From CAYWNK01 sp047639615 (GTDB lineage Bacteria > Planctomycetota > UBA1135 > GCA-002686595), in NCBI GenBank assembly GCA_047639615.1, contig JBLIOL010000168.1:1-11686 (forward strand): a DNA stretch of 11,686 nucleotides, in the 5' to 3' direction. Within the stretch, counting starts at the first letter, position 1; each line of letters begins with the position of its first letter. The translations under genes and the position numbers were made by a program. The notes beneath the pieces are model-generated. The model had not been told where the DNA came from, searched no databases, and worked only from the letters and a program-made list of their open reading frames with translations. Positions 1-7,258 of this stretch are shown here, one piece after another.

Positions 1-443
1 CCGAGCTCGGAGCTCCAGTTGTCGTGGGTGCGGCGCAGGTCGATGTTCTCGGTGGCTTCGCCGCCGGCGGTGAGTTGCTCGTGGGCTTCGTCGATGCGGA
101 AGCGAGCTTCTTTGCGCTCTTCCGGTGCGAGTACGCGGCAGATCGCGCGCTGGAGCACGAGGTTGGTCACCACTAGGGTCCTGATCGCATGCACGGACCT
201 GGCCGGCTCCACCAGACTGAAGGTCTCGACCCACTCTTCGATCTCGGCGCGGGTGATCGGCTCGCCCTCCACCAGGAAGACCGTGTCGGAGGGCAGGCCC
301 TCGGGCAGGGGCACGGGGTCGCCAGGGTTGGGTGCGGGGCCGGGGTGCTCGTTGCCGGCCGGGGCGCAGGCCCCCAGGGCCAAGAATATGGCGCCCAAGG
401 CCCAGGAATGGCGCTTAGGGGTAATGGGGAGCTGCATGGGCAT
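1..443 (-). CDS. Lipoprotein with SurA-like N-terminal segment (partial, runs off the window)
   Basis: The reading frame begins at the ATG at 443 and stays open to base 1, giving about 147 residues of an incomplete protein. Residues 1-26 form a lipoprotein signal: positive residues (K10, R11), a hydrophobic stretch and a lipobox LGAC with Cys26 as the expected lipidated residue. A Pro/Gly-rich linker follows. From about residue 54 comes FLVEGEPITRAEIEEWV, which resembles the N-terminal helical chaperone segment of SurA/PpiD/PrsA-type proteins, where V(N/E)GxxIT recurs. A charged helical stretch (EERKEARFRIDEAHEQL) follows. The role is probably a lipid-anchored folding factor. Whether a parvulin domain follows cannot be seen. 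A GAGG at 453-456, nine bases upstream, favours this ATG over the one at 437. It lies 24 bases after the preceding minus-strand gene, so the two are probably co-transcribed. The lipoprotein call is firm; the SurA relation is moderate. Confidence 0.75.
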   Translation of the reverse strand, partial: MPMQLPITPKRHSWALGAIFLALGACAPAGNEHPGPAPNPGDPVPLPEGLPSDTVFLVEGEPITRAEIEEWVETFSLVEPARSVHAIRTLVVTNLVLQRAICRVLAPEERKEARFRIDEAHEQLTAGGEATENIDLRRTHDNWSSEL

Positions 444-452
444 GAATAGCGA

Positions 453-456
453 CCTC
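453..456 (-). promoter_or_regulatory. Ribosome binding site of the lipoprotein gene
   Basis: On the minus strand GAGG lies nine bases before the ATG at 443 and fifteen before the alternative ATG at 437. This spacing supports the upstream start. Confidence 0.45.
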
Positions 457-467
457 GGTCGGCCTCG

Positions 468-1172
468 TTACGCCCCCTGGGGCTGATCGAAACGTTCTAT
501 GAACGACAGGGCCCGGCGGCTGAGGAATTCGTAGACCTGGCCGATGCGATCGGCGAGCAGGGTTAGGTCGCCGCCCGTGTCGACGGGGCCGAAGGTGGCC
601 TGGGCCTCGAGGAAGAGTGAGCGCGGGTCGGCGCTGTAGGATTCCACGCGCAGGGCGAACATCACGGCGCCGGCGTCGCCAGCGGGGGAGGCGTCACCGG
701 GGAAGGTGAAGCGCAGGCCGTAGAGCTGGGGGTTGCTTCCGAAGACGTCCAGCTCGTCGCCGAAGCGCAGCAGGCCGTGGCGTAGGAAGGCGCGTGCGTC
801 CTTGTGATGGCGCGGGTTGACCAGGCTGCGCACGGTCACTTGCTGGCCAGCGAAAACGCCCAATTCACGGGCCTTTGCCACGGATCCGGCCAAGCGCATG
901 ACGCGCGAGGCGAAGGCTTCCACGGTCAGGGGCGAGTGCTCCTCGCGGAATTGGATGCGGTCGCCGAGGAAGGTTGCCTGGGAGACGGAGCCCGGCTGGC
1001 TGCCGGGATTGGCCAGGATTGGGCCCATGGGGGTCACGGCGAAGCTGGAGTAGTCCGGCTCGCCTCCCTCAAACATGGCGTTGTGGAGCTTCTGGATGGG
1101 CCTGGGGTCGGGCGCGGTGGGAGGGTGGAGCAGCTCGGTGAGGAGCGCGATGGTGCGGGGCGAGTAGTCCAT
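468..1172 (-). CDS. Conserved-looking cytoplasmic protein of unknown function
   Basis: This 234-residue protein has no signal peptide and no membrane segment. I do not recognise a family. It begins MDYSPRTIALLTELLHPP and looks like a compact alpha/beta globular protein. A basic central stretch (VNPRHHKDARAFLRHGLLRF, about residues 120-139) is followed by alternating beta-like segments such as LYGLRFTF and MFALRVESY. It ends in a helical segment near LADRIGQVYEFLSRRALSFIERF. The frame also opens with a TTG at 1202, which would add ten residues; the ATG at 1172 is preferred because it starts the clearly structured part, although neither has a good Shine-Dalgarno sequence. It is the upstream partner of the lipoprotein gene and divergent from the large SurA-like gene, so a link to envelope protein handling is possible but unproven. 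The stop is TAA. Confidence 0.72.
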   Translation of the reverse strand: MDYSPRTIALLTELLHPPTAPDPRPIQKLHNAMFEGGEPDYSSFAVTPMGPILANPGSQPGSVSQATFLGDRIQFREEHSPLTVEAFASRVMRLAGSVAKARELGVFAGQQVTVRSLVNPRHHKDARAFLRHGLLRFGDELDVFGSNPQLYGLRFTFPGDASPAGDAGAVMFALRVESYSADPRSLFLEAQATFGPVDTGGDLTLLADRIGQVYEFLSRRALSFIERFDQPQGA

Positions 1173-1202
1173 GGTGATCGGGGCTGAATAGGATAGGGCC
1201 AA

Positions 1203-1387
1203 GGAGGCGATCCGTCCCCCCCTGCTCCAGAGCCTTCAGATGGCTGCTTGTGGGATTGCCCCTGGTCTTGGTGGCCCGTTTTCGGGATTTCACTCATTGC
1301 GGCGAATCTGCTCCGTAAGCTCCCGGACCCCCAGGCTCGATCCATTAAGCAGCCCTGCGGGCCGTTCGCTTGTCACGCATCAGGACC
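1203..1387. promoter_or_regulatory. Divergent spacer of the SurA-like locus
   Basis: This 185-base spacer separates the minus-strand pair from the plus-strand SurA-like gene and should carry promoters for both. I see no convincing -35/-10 pair or operator, and no gene. An AGGA at 1382-1385 lies just before the ATG at 1388 and is closer than ideal. Confidence 0.35.
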
Positions 1388-3337
1388 ATGAAGACCATCA
1401 TCTCCGCATTCCTTCTCACTTTGCTCCCGGCAGCTCCGCTGCTGGCCTCCGCCCCGATTCAGGAGCCCGGCGTCAGCGTCGAGCCCGCTGATGACGGAAA
1501 ATCGGTGTTCGGCGAGCCGCTGTACGTCAACGGCACGCGCATCACCGACATGGAGATCAAGCGCTTCCTCTGCTACGGCAAGGGTCGCAATGCCCTGGAG
1601 GCGCGCCGCTTGGCGACCCTCATGCAGCAGGAGTGGGAGCTGCGCGAGTACGAGTACGGCGAGGAACTGCTCTCGGACACCTACGACGGGCGTGCCTCGG
1701 ATGAGCTGTCCGAAGGCGAGCAGCAGGAGCTCAAGGCGGCCGTGGCCGCCAAAATGGCTCACTTTCAGTACAGCAAGGAGGAGTACGACGCTCGCCTGAA
1801 GAAGGAAGAGAAGAGCTTCTACGAGCGCTACCCCACCTTGGATCTCGACACCGAGATCGCCCGTGCCTACCAGAGCTCGGATTGGTATCGGGAGCAGGTG
1901 CGTCAGACCCTGCAGTTCGACGACCTATTCTTCAAAGGCCCGGCCGAGGAGTGGCCCCCGATTACGGTCGAGTCCATCCACGCTGGTTCGCCCAACTTCG
2001 ACTTGGTGGAGGACTACGCCAAGAACGACGTGCTGCGCATCGAGTACTGGCACAAACAACGCGCCCTGACCGAGACTTCGCTATTGGCTGAAAAGTTCAA
2101 TGGCAGCGCTCTCGACTCCCTCGGCACCGAAGAGCGGGCTCGACTCAAGGGTATGGTCGACGAAGTGCACGGCCTATTCCAGCCGCGCGAGGACGAGATG
2201 ATGATGGGGCTCCTCCGGGACTTCGTCATGGCAGCCCTGGACAACCTGGTGGACATCACCACGTCCATGGACGGCTTGCCCGCGGACATCCTGATGACCG
2301 TGGAGGGCGGCGGCTTCAAGGCTGACCTGCTCACCGAAGACGTCTATCAGGAGATGTCCCACGCGTTCACCGCTCACGACGTGCAGGAGGCCAAGAACTG
2401 TTTGGCCTTGCTGGCGGCATCCCGCGACGCACTGGTGGCCAAGGGCGTTCTGCTCTCCGATGAGGAGTTCAAGGCGAAGTTCAGCAAGATGACGGACGAT
2501 CTCAAGGGCACCATGTTCCAGATCGAGTTCCTGGCATTGCAGGGACACCTGTTCCCGTCGGTCGAGGCTTACTACGACCACATGCTCCTGATGGAGTCCT
2601 ACCGGGCCGTCATCGCTGAGGATCTCACGATCAACGCCGATGGCAGCATGTCGGCTGCGCTGCAGGGTCACATGCCCGTCGCCAACGGCATCATGGGGCT
2701 AGCTAAGTCCCAGGCCGAAGTGATGCTGCTCTCCGCTTTCGACTACCCCAACAATCAGTGGGCCGAAGGCGGCTGGGACTCGGCTCTCAACCGCGCCCTG
2801 GACATGCGCTCCCAGGTCGACGACTACCTCGACAAGTTGGCTGCTCAGGCTGACGAGCGACTCAAGGCCGCCGCCTCCGGCGAGAACTACAGCCCGGACG
2901 AAGTGCTCAAGCCCTTCGACCAGTGGTGGGGCGAGCTGCTCGACCTGAACTCCGACTACTGGGATCCGCCCTTGCCCGTCACCGGCAAAATGCCCCCGGC
3001 GATCGGTCTCAAGAACCGCGGCCGTTTCCAGAGTGCGCTCATGACGCGCAACGACATGAAGCGCGCCATCGGCGAGAGCTCCTACACCGAGTACCTGGAC
3101 AACCACTTCATCGTTGACGAGATCTTCTTCAGCATGGAGCCCGGCACCGTGGCCGGCCCCTTCCTGGGTCCCATGGGCTACTACATCTGCTACCTGCGCA
3201 CGAAGCGTCCGCCGACGAACCCCCTCAACGCCAGTGATGAGCGTCACCAGGGCATGATCAAAGAGGACTTCCTGCGTGCCAATTTCACGCGCTTCTCCCA
3301 TGCCTGCCTCGAAGCGGCTGATGTGAAAGGCCTGTAG
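1388..3337 (+). CDS. Exported SurA/parvulin-like folding protein, degenerate PPIase domain
   Basis: This 649-residue protein begins with a clean Sec signal peptide (MKTIISAFLLTLLPAAPLLASA, probable cleavage after residue 22), so it acts outside the cytoplasm. Residues about 45-85 contain LYVNGTRITDMEIKRFL, matching the VNGxxIT start of the SurA N-terminal chaperone region. A charged helical unit follows to about residue 183. A second similar unit (LSDEEFKAKF through MESYRAVIAEDL, about 355-415) may be an internal duplication. Residues about 545-606 resemble the back half of a parvulin rotamase domain: MEPGTVAGPFLGPMGYYICYL matches the family pattern of a PG-VSGP segment followed by a GYxI strand. 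The early rotamase histidine motif is not evident, so isomerase activity is doubtful and a chaperone role is likelier. A TTG at 1370 lies in frame, but only the ATG at 1388 places the signal peptide at the N terminus. It is divergent from a lipoprotein with a similar N-terminal motif. Confidence 0.8.
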   Translation: MKTIISAFLLTLLPAAPLLASAPIQEPGVSVEPADDGKSVFGEPLYVNGTRITDMEIKRFLCYGKGRNALEARRLATLMQQEWELREYEYGEELLSDTYDGRASDELSEGEQQELKAAVAAKMAHFQYSKEEYDARLKKEEKSFYERYPTLDLDTEIARAYQSSDWYREQVRQTLQFDDLFFKGPAEEWPPITVESIHAGSPNFDLVEDYAKNDVLRIEYWHKQRALTETSLLAEKFNGSALDSLGTEERARLKGMVDEVHGLFQPREDEMMMGLLRDFVMAALDNLVDITTSMDGLPADILMTVEGGGFKADLLTEDVYQEMSHAFTAHDVQEAKNCLALLAASRDALVAKGVLLSDEEFKAKFSKMTDDLKGTMFQIEFLALQGHLFPSVEAYYDHMLLMESYRAVIAEDLTINADGSMSAALQGHMPVANGIMGLAKSQAEVMLLSAFDYPNNQWAEGGWDSALNRALDMRSQVDDYLDKLAAQADERLKAAASGENYSPDEVLKPFDQWWGELLDLNSDYWDPPLPVTGKMPPAIGLKNRGRFQSALMTRNDMKRAIGESSYTEYLDNHFIVDEIFFSMEPGTVAGPFLGPMGYYICYLRTKRPPTNPLNASDERHQGMIKEDFLRANFTRFSHACLEAADVKGL

Positions 3338-3370
3338 GGCACTCTGACGCACCCCTGTTGTGGGGGCTAG

Positions 3371-3417
3371 CAAGCGCGCCCGTGATCGGCTGAATGCCGG
3401 TCGCGGGCGCGTGCTTG
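3371..3417 (+). terminator. Strong intergenic hairpin after the SurA-like gene
   Basis: An imperfect inverted repeat folds into about 19 pairs. CAAGC (3371-3375) pairs with GCTTG (3413-3417), GCGCCCG (3376-3382) with CGGGCGC (3404-3410), and TGATCGG (3383-3389) with CCGGTCG (3397-3403) with two G-T wobbles. Two bases (3411-3412) bulge out and the loop is 7 bases. It starts 34 bases after the stop of the SurA-like gene. No T-run follows, so it may be an intrinsic terminator of the weak type, a transcript-end stabiliser, or a leader structure of the exporter gene. Confidence 0.6.
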
Positions 3418-3422
3418 TGTTC

Positions 3423-3427
3423 GGAGG
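3423..3427 (+). promoter_or_regulatory. Ribosome binding site of the ABC exporter gene
   Basis: GGAGG lies 11 bases before the ATG at 3439. It decides the start: an in-frame ATG at 3394 would lie in the loop of the preceding hairpin and add an unstructured Cys-rich leader. Confidence 0.5.
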
Positions 3428-3438
3428 CCTGTGGCCCG

Positions 3439-5403
3439 ATGATCCCCCCCGTGAAATCACGCGCACGAGGACTGATCGAGCTTCTGAAGCCCTACGCCAA
3501 GCCGCGCTGGAAGGCGCTCTTGGCAGTGTTCTTCTTGAGCAGCCTGGGAGCCTTCCTGCAGCAGGGTACCTACCTGCTCTTGCCGCCCACTTGGACCTTG
3601 CTGTTTCCGTCGGAGGAGCAAGCGCTCGCCGAAGTGCAGGGACAGGTCTTCGAGGAGCAAGGCCTGAGCGGGGTGGAGGATCAGATCCAGGTTGCCCTGA
3701 CGGAAGCGGAGGCTCGCTACGCTGAGTCGAAGCTTGGGGATGGTTGGGCTAGCCGCACCAAGCGCGCTGTTACCAATGCGATCCTTGGGGAGGAGACCGA
3801 GCTGACCAACGAGCGCCGCATGGGGTTGCTCTGGAAGGTGGCTGCGGTGATTTCGGCTGTGGCGCTCTTGGCTGCGATCGCCGGGTACTTTGCCTCGATG
3901 CTCGCGGCGCGCGTGAGCTTGAGCATGGTGGTCGCTCTGCGCGAGGACTTGGCACGACATCTCGTGAACCTGCCCATGCGCTACCACGGCGAGCGCAAAT
4001 TCGGGGACTTACTCTCGCGCATGAGCGCGGATGTGGGCATGACCCTGAGCGTGGTCAACCTGGCACTGCGCGATTTGATCCAAGAGCCGCTCATGGCGCT
4101 CATGGCTCTGGGCATGGCTGCCTTTGTTTCTTGGCAGGCCACCCTGATGGTGCTGATCGGGCTACCGTTGTTGCTGGTGCCGGTGTCGCTTCTGATGCGC
4201 TTGGTGAGCAAGGGCTCTACCAAGAGCCTCAGCACCCTTGGCGAGACTACCCAGGTGCTGTCACAGATCTTCTCGGGCATCCGCACGGTGAAGGCCTATC
4301 GCGCCGAAGAGCGCGAAATCGAGCGCTACTCGGAAGCCAATCGCAGCTATGTGAAAGCCACTATGGGCATGGTGCGAGCCAACGCATTCGCAGCCTCTTG
4401 GACCGTGCTCTACACCCACATGGGTCTGGGCATCGTGGTCTTGGTCGTGGGTTGGCTGATGACCAAGAACACCAGCATGGCGGGCGGCGGCGAGATGCTG
4501 ACCTTCTTCCTGTTGATCAGTCGCGCCTACAGCTCTATGAAGCGCACCACCAAGGGGCTCGGCAAGGTTGCGCAAGCGCAGGGTGCGTACTCGCGCCTGC
4601 AAGCGCTCTTGGACGAGCGCTGCGATGTGGAGGATGACTCAAATGCGGTCGCCATATCGGGCTTGGGCTCAGGCGTGAAGTTCACCGACGTGAGCTTCGA
4701 CTACGGCGCCGGCGACGGCCCTGCACTCAAGAGCATCAACCTCGAGGTGCGGCCGGGCGAGACCTTGGCCTTGGTGGGGCCCTCGGGTTCGGGCAAGAGC
4801 ACGTTGATGGATCTCGTGGCGCGCTTCATGGATCCCACCTTGGGTTCCATAGCGGTGGACGGGAAGGATCTGCGCGGCGTGAGCTTGGACTCTTGGACCC
4901 AGCAGTTCTCGATGGTGACGCAGAGTCCGTTCCTCTTCCACACCACAGTTGGCGAGAACATCCGCTACGGAAAGCCTGGCGCGAGCGAGGAAGAGGTGTC
5001 GAGCGCGGCGCGTGCAGCCGACATCGATGAGTTTCTTCGAAGCTTGCCCGATGGCTATGACACCGATGTGAAGGACGCTGGCATGCGTCTATCCGGTGGC
5101 CAGCGTCAGCGCATTACGATCGCGCGCGCGGTCTTGCACGGGGCGCCTTTGCTGCTCTTGGACGAGGCCACTTCGGCCCTCGACACCGAGTCGGAACGCG
5201 CGGTTCAGGTGGCCTTGGATCGTTTGCTCGAAGGCCACACCGCGATCGTCATCGCGCACCGTCTCTCGACTATCCGGGAGGCTGACCGCATCGCGGTCTT
5301 GGAGGCTGGAGAGTTGGTCGAGCTTGGTACGCACGACGAATTGCTGGCGCTCAATGGCACCTACTCGCGGCTGCACGCCATGCAGTTCCGCGACGAAGAA
5401 TAG
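3439..5403 (+). CDS. MsbA-like ABC exporter half-transporter (fused membrane and ATPase domains)
   Basis: This 654-residue half-transporter would work as a homodimer in the inner membrane and use ATP to export a lipid, peptide or drug-like substrate; which one cannot be told. The membrane domain occupies about residues 20-350: TM1 at about 24-52, TM2 at about 131-155 and further helices including VWLMTKN-type segments near 335. The ATPase domain (about 405-650) is complete: Walker A GPSGSGKST (447-455), Q-loop Gln495, signature LSGGQRQR (551-558), Walker B LLLLDE (571-576) and switch His607. Between TM1 and TM2 lies a charged insertion of about 75 residues (56-130); most MsbA-type proteins have a short loop there, which fits a total somewhat longer than the usual 580-600. 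The upstream gene ends about 100 bases earlier behind a hairpin, so this gene is probably a separate transcript. It converges on ispF. Confidence 0.93.
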   Translation: MIPPVKSRARGLIELLKPYAKPRWKALLAVFFLSSLGAFLQQGTYLLLPPTWTLLFPSEEQALAEVQGQVFEEQGLSGVEDQIQVALTEAEARYAESKLGDGWASRTKRAVTNAILGEETELTNERRMGLLWKVAAVISAVALLAAIAGYFASMLAARVSLSMVVALREDLARHLVNLPMRYHGERKFGDLLSRMSADVGMTLSVVNLALRDLIQEPLMALMALGMAAFVSWQATLMVLIGLPLLLVPVSLLMRLVSKGSTKSLSTLGETTQVLSQIFSGIRTVKAYRAEEREIERYSEANRSYVKATMGMVRANAFAASWTVLYTHMGLGIVVLVVGWLMTKNTSMAGGGEMLTFFLLISRAYSSMKRTTKGLGKVAQAQGAYSRLQALLDERCDVEDDSNAVAISGLGSGVKFTDVSFDYGAGDGPALKSINLEVRPGETLALVGPSGSGKSTLMDLVARFMDPTLGSIAVDGKDLRGVSLDSWTQQFSMVTQSPFLFHTTVGENIRYGKPGASEEEVSSAARAADIDEFLRSLPDGYDTDVKDAGMRLSGGQRQRITIARAVLHGAPLLLLDEATSALDTESERAVQVALDRLLEGHTAIVIAHRLSTIREADRIAVLEAGELVELGTHDELLALNGTYSRLHAMQFRDEE

Positions 5404-5409
5404 CCCGCG

Positions 5410-5437
5410 GCTCGAGCGAGACTAAGTCCGCTCGAGC
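5410..5437. terminator. Shared hairpin at the convergence of the exporter gene and ispF
   Basis: GCTCGAGCG (5410-5418) and CGCTCGAGC (5429-5437) are perfect inverted repeats. Inside them GAC (5420-5422) pairs with GTC (5426-5428), leaving an A bulge and a three-base loop. The structure begins 7 bases after the exporter stop and overlaps the last codons and the TAG stop (5422-5424) of ispF. It is symmetrical, so it could act on both strands as a bidirectional terminator. Neither side carries a clear T-run. Confidence 0.6.
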
Positions 5438-5916
5438 AGGCAGACCGCGTGGACTTCCACGGCCGCGCCGCCCGCTAGGGAACCCAAGCCTTCGACGCTC
5501 TTGCCGCGCATGTTGACGCAGTCGCTGGTGACGCCCAGCAGCTCCGCGATGGAGTCGCGCATGGCTGCACGGTGCGGGCCGATGCGCGGGCCTTCGGTGA
5601 TGATGACCACGTCCACATTGCCGAGGCTCCAGCCGGCGGCGCGGACTTGGCTCCAGGCTTCGCCGAGGAGCTTGCCCGAGTCGGCGCCTTTCCAGCGCTC
5701 GTCCTTGTCGGAGAAGAGCGTGCCGAGATCGTCGAGGCCCGCTGCGCCGAGCACGGCGTCGGTGATCGCGTGCAGTACCGCGTCTCCGTCCGAGTGACCG
5801 AGGGGGCCGGCGGGGTGCGGCAACTCGATGCCGCCGAGGATGCACGGCCGGCCTTCCACGAGGCGGTGCAGGTCGTAACCGAGTCCAACGCGAATGGTCC
5901 CTGCGCGAATCGTCAT
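5422..5916 (-). CDS. ispF: 2-C-methyl-D-erythritol 2,4-cyclodiphosphate synthase
   Basis: IspF closes the 2,4-cyclodiphosphate ring in the MEP (non-mevalonate) isoprenoid pathway, releasing CMP from the IspE product. The 164-residue length is close to the family norm of about 160. Metal ligands are visible: Asp15 and His17 in GLGYDLH, and His49 in HSDGDAVLHAITDA (41-54). FSDKDERWKGADS (68-80) matches the family's substrate-loop region. RGKSVEGLG (137-145) is the conserved C-terminal nucleotide-binding segment with Glu142. The ATG at 5916 overlaps the ispD stop as ATGA, so translation is probably coupled. The same frame remains open upstream into ispD, but nothing in that extension resembles IspF. 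The stop codon lies within the convergent hairpin. Confidence 0.96.
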   Translation of the reverse strand: MTIRAGTIRVGLGYDLHRLVEGRPCILGGIELPHPAGPLGHSDGDAVLHAITDAVLGAAGLDDLGTLFSDKDERWKGADSGKLLGEAWSQVRAAGWSLGNVDVVIITEGPRIGPHRAAMRDSIAELLGVTSDCVNMRGKSVEGLGSLAGGAAVEVHAVCLLERT

Positions 5917-6623
5917 AGTGTCCTTGGGGCGAGCAGCGCGGCGGCCATGCGCAAATCGTCGGGGGTGGTCAGTTTGATGTTGGTGGGCGAGCCGTGCACC
6001 AGCGGGATCGGGCCGACGGCGGCCTCGTAGAGTGCGGCTTCGTCCGTGGCTACGCGTCCGTCTGCGATGGCTGCTTCGAGCAACTCGCGCAGCTCGCTCG
6101 TGCGAAAACCTTGGGGTGTCTGCGCGCTCCAAAGTGCGGAGCGATCGATGACCCGCTGAGCGTGCTCGCCGTCTTCGCTGTGGTGCAGGGTGTCGTTGAC
6201 GGGGACCGCTAGAAGCCCGGCGCCGCGTGACCTGGCGCACTTGGCGACGGCATCGATGTGCTCGGGCTTGACTAACGGGCGGGCGGCGTCGTGTACCAAG
6301 GTCACAGAGCATTCCTCCGGCACGGCCAGGAGGCCGGCGAGGGCGGAGTGTGTGCGTTCCGCGCCGCCGGCGACCAGGGCTGTGATCGCGTCGCCGAAGT
6401 GGGCCGTTGCAGCTTCGAAATCTGCGCGCTGGAACTCGGGGATCACCACCACGATGGAAGCGACGCTGCGCGCTTCCACGAAGGCGGCGATAGCGTGGGC
6501 GAGCACCGTCGCTCCGGCCAGGGGCAGCAGGGGTTTGGGCGGCCCGCTGCCCATGCGCGTGGAGCGGCCGGCGGCCACAAGCACCGCAGCTGCGTAGGGA
6601 GCGCGTTCAGATTCGTCGAACAT
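5913..6623 (-). CDS. ispD: 2-C-methyl-D-erythritol 4-phosphate cytidylyltransferase
   Basis: IspD transfers CMP from CTP onto methylerythritol phosphate, the third step of the MEP pathway. The 236-residue protein shows the family signature: VLVAAGRSTRMG with Lys30 (14-30) for CTP binding, GGAERTHSA (86-94), VHDAARP (110-116), then DTLHHS, TPQGFR, TDEAALYE and the C-terminal TNIKLTTPDDL containing the conserved lysine. The frame opens further upstream at 6710, but that would run through the start of divergent ruvC and add 29 residues of non-conserved sequence; the ATG at 6623 places the nucleotide-binding motif at the usual distance from the N terminus. The downstream gene ispF overlaps by four bases. 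Adjacent ispD and ispF are common across bacteria and often fused; here they remain separate. DTLHHS replaces the more usual DT(I/V)K, a small departure. Confidence 0.96.
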   Translation of the reverse strand: MFDESERAPYAAAVLVAAGRSTRMGSGPPKPLLPLAGATVLAHAIAAFVEARSVASIVVVIPEFQRADFEAATAHFGDAITALVAGGAERTHSALAGLLAVPEECSVTLVHDAARPLVKPEHIDAVAKCARSRGAGLLAVPVNDTLHHSEDGEHAQRVIDRSALWSAQTPQGFRTSELRELLEAAIADGRVATDEAALYEAAVGPIPLVHGSPTNIKLTTPDDLRMAAALLAPRTL

Positions 6624-6657
6624 TGGGATTCGGAAGGGACTCGCGTAGGGTAGGGGA

Positions 6658-6672
6658 GCGGGCTCATCCCGC
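6658..6672. other. Small hairpin in the ispD-ruvC divergent spacer
   Basis: GCGGG (6658-6662) and CCCGC (6668-6672) are perfect inverted repeats with a 5-base loop, ending nine bases before the ruvC ATG. The 58-base spacer must hold the promoters of both genes, so the repeat could be an operator or a leader stem. It could also be chance in GC-rich DNA. Confidence 0.25.
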
Positions 6673-6681
6673 CAGCTTCCT

Positions 6682-7215
6682 ATGGACTCCCTGCCCTCTC
6701 TGCCCGACAACTTTCCCCATCCGGTGGTGATCGGTATCGATCCGGGCTCGCGGGTGATGGGCTATGGGGCGCTGGTCTTGCGGGGGGCGAAGCCTGTGTT
6801 TCTGGCGGCCGGGACCTTGGGTATGGGGCGTGAGGGCGCGATTGGGATGCGCTTGGGTGCTATGCGGCAGGACTTGGACGAGCTCTTTCGCAAGCTGCGG
6901 CCGCAGGTGGTGGTGATCGAGCGGGCCTTCGCTGGCAAGAACATCGCCTCGGCCCTGCGCCTGGGGGAGGCGCGTGGGGTGGCCCTGTGCTGTGCGGCGG
7001 TGGTGGGGGCTAAGATTCGTGAGTACACGCCGGCGGAGGCCAAGAAGGCGCTGGTGGGCAACGGGCGGGCGGATAAGACCCAGGTGGCGGGCATGGTTCG
7101 CTCAGCTTTGGGCGAGGCCGTGGCGGATTTGCGCCACGATGCGACGGATGCCCTCTCCCTGGCGCTGACCTGGGCCTATCGCAAGGACTATGAGGAGCTA
7201 CTAGAGAGGGAGTAG
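6682..7215 (+). CDS. ruvC: Crossover junction endodeoxyribonuclease RuvC
   Basis: RuvC is the Holliday-junction resolvase that nicks symmetric strands of four-way junctions during homologous recombination, normally with the RuvAB motor. The 177-residue protein carries the RNase H-like fold motifs: IGIDPGSRVMGYG with catalytic Asp20, VVVIERAFAGKN with Glu80, and the paired acidic residues Asp153 and Asp156 in HDATDALSLAL. YTPAEAKKALVGNGRADKTQV (115-135) is the conserved DNA-contact segment. All four catalytic acids expected for the family are present. The N terminus is about a dozen residues longer than in many RuvC proteins; no better start lies in the frame before the first strand. It is divergent from ispD. 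Neither ruvA nor ruvB is in this window, although the three are often clustered. Confidence 0.96.
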   Translation: MDSLPSLPDNFPHPVVIGIDPGSRVMGYGALVLRGAKPVFLAAGTLGMGREGAIGMRLGAMRQDLDELFRKLRPQVVVIERAFAGKNIASALRLGEARGVALCCAAVVGAKIREYTPAEAKKALVGNGRADKTQVAGMVRSALGEAVADLRHDATDALSLALTWAYRKDYEELLERE

Positions 7216-7258
7216 CGGGGGCCTTGGCAGGCAGGCGGAATTGGGCGAGAATAGGGGC

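Noticed and set aside
19..486. Plus-strand reading frame of 155 residues at the left edge
   Set aside because: It is antisense to the lipoprotein gene, which has a clear lipobox signal and a Shine-Dalgarno sequence. The plus-strand protein is Arg/Ser-rich and shows no motif.
2699..3466. Minus-strand open frame of 255 residues
   Set aside because: It is a shadow of the SurA-like gene, as often happens in GC-rich DNA; the plus strand carries recognisable domains.
5917..6312. N-terminal extension of ispF (open frame to 6312), suggesting an unusual fusion
   Set aside because: The extension is an Arg-rich shadow of ispD; IspF begins normally at 5916 with an ATGA overlap.
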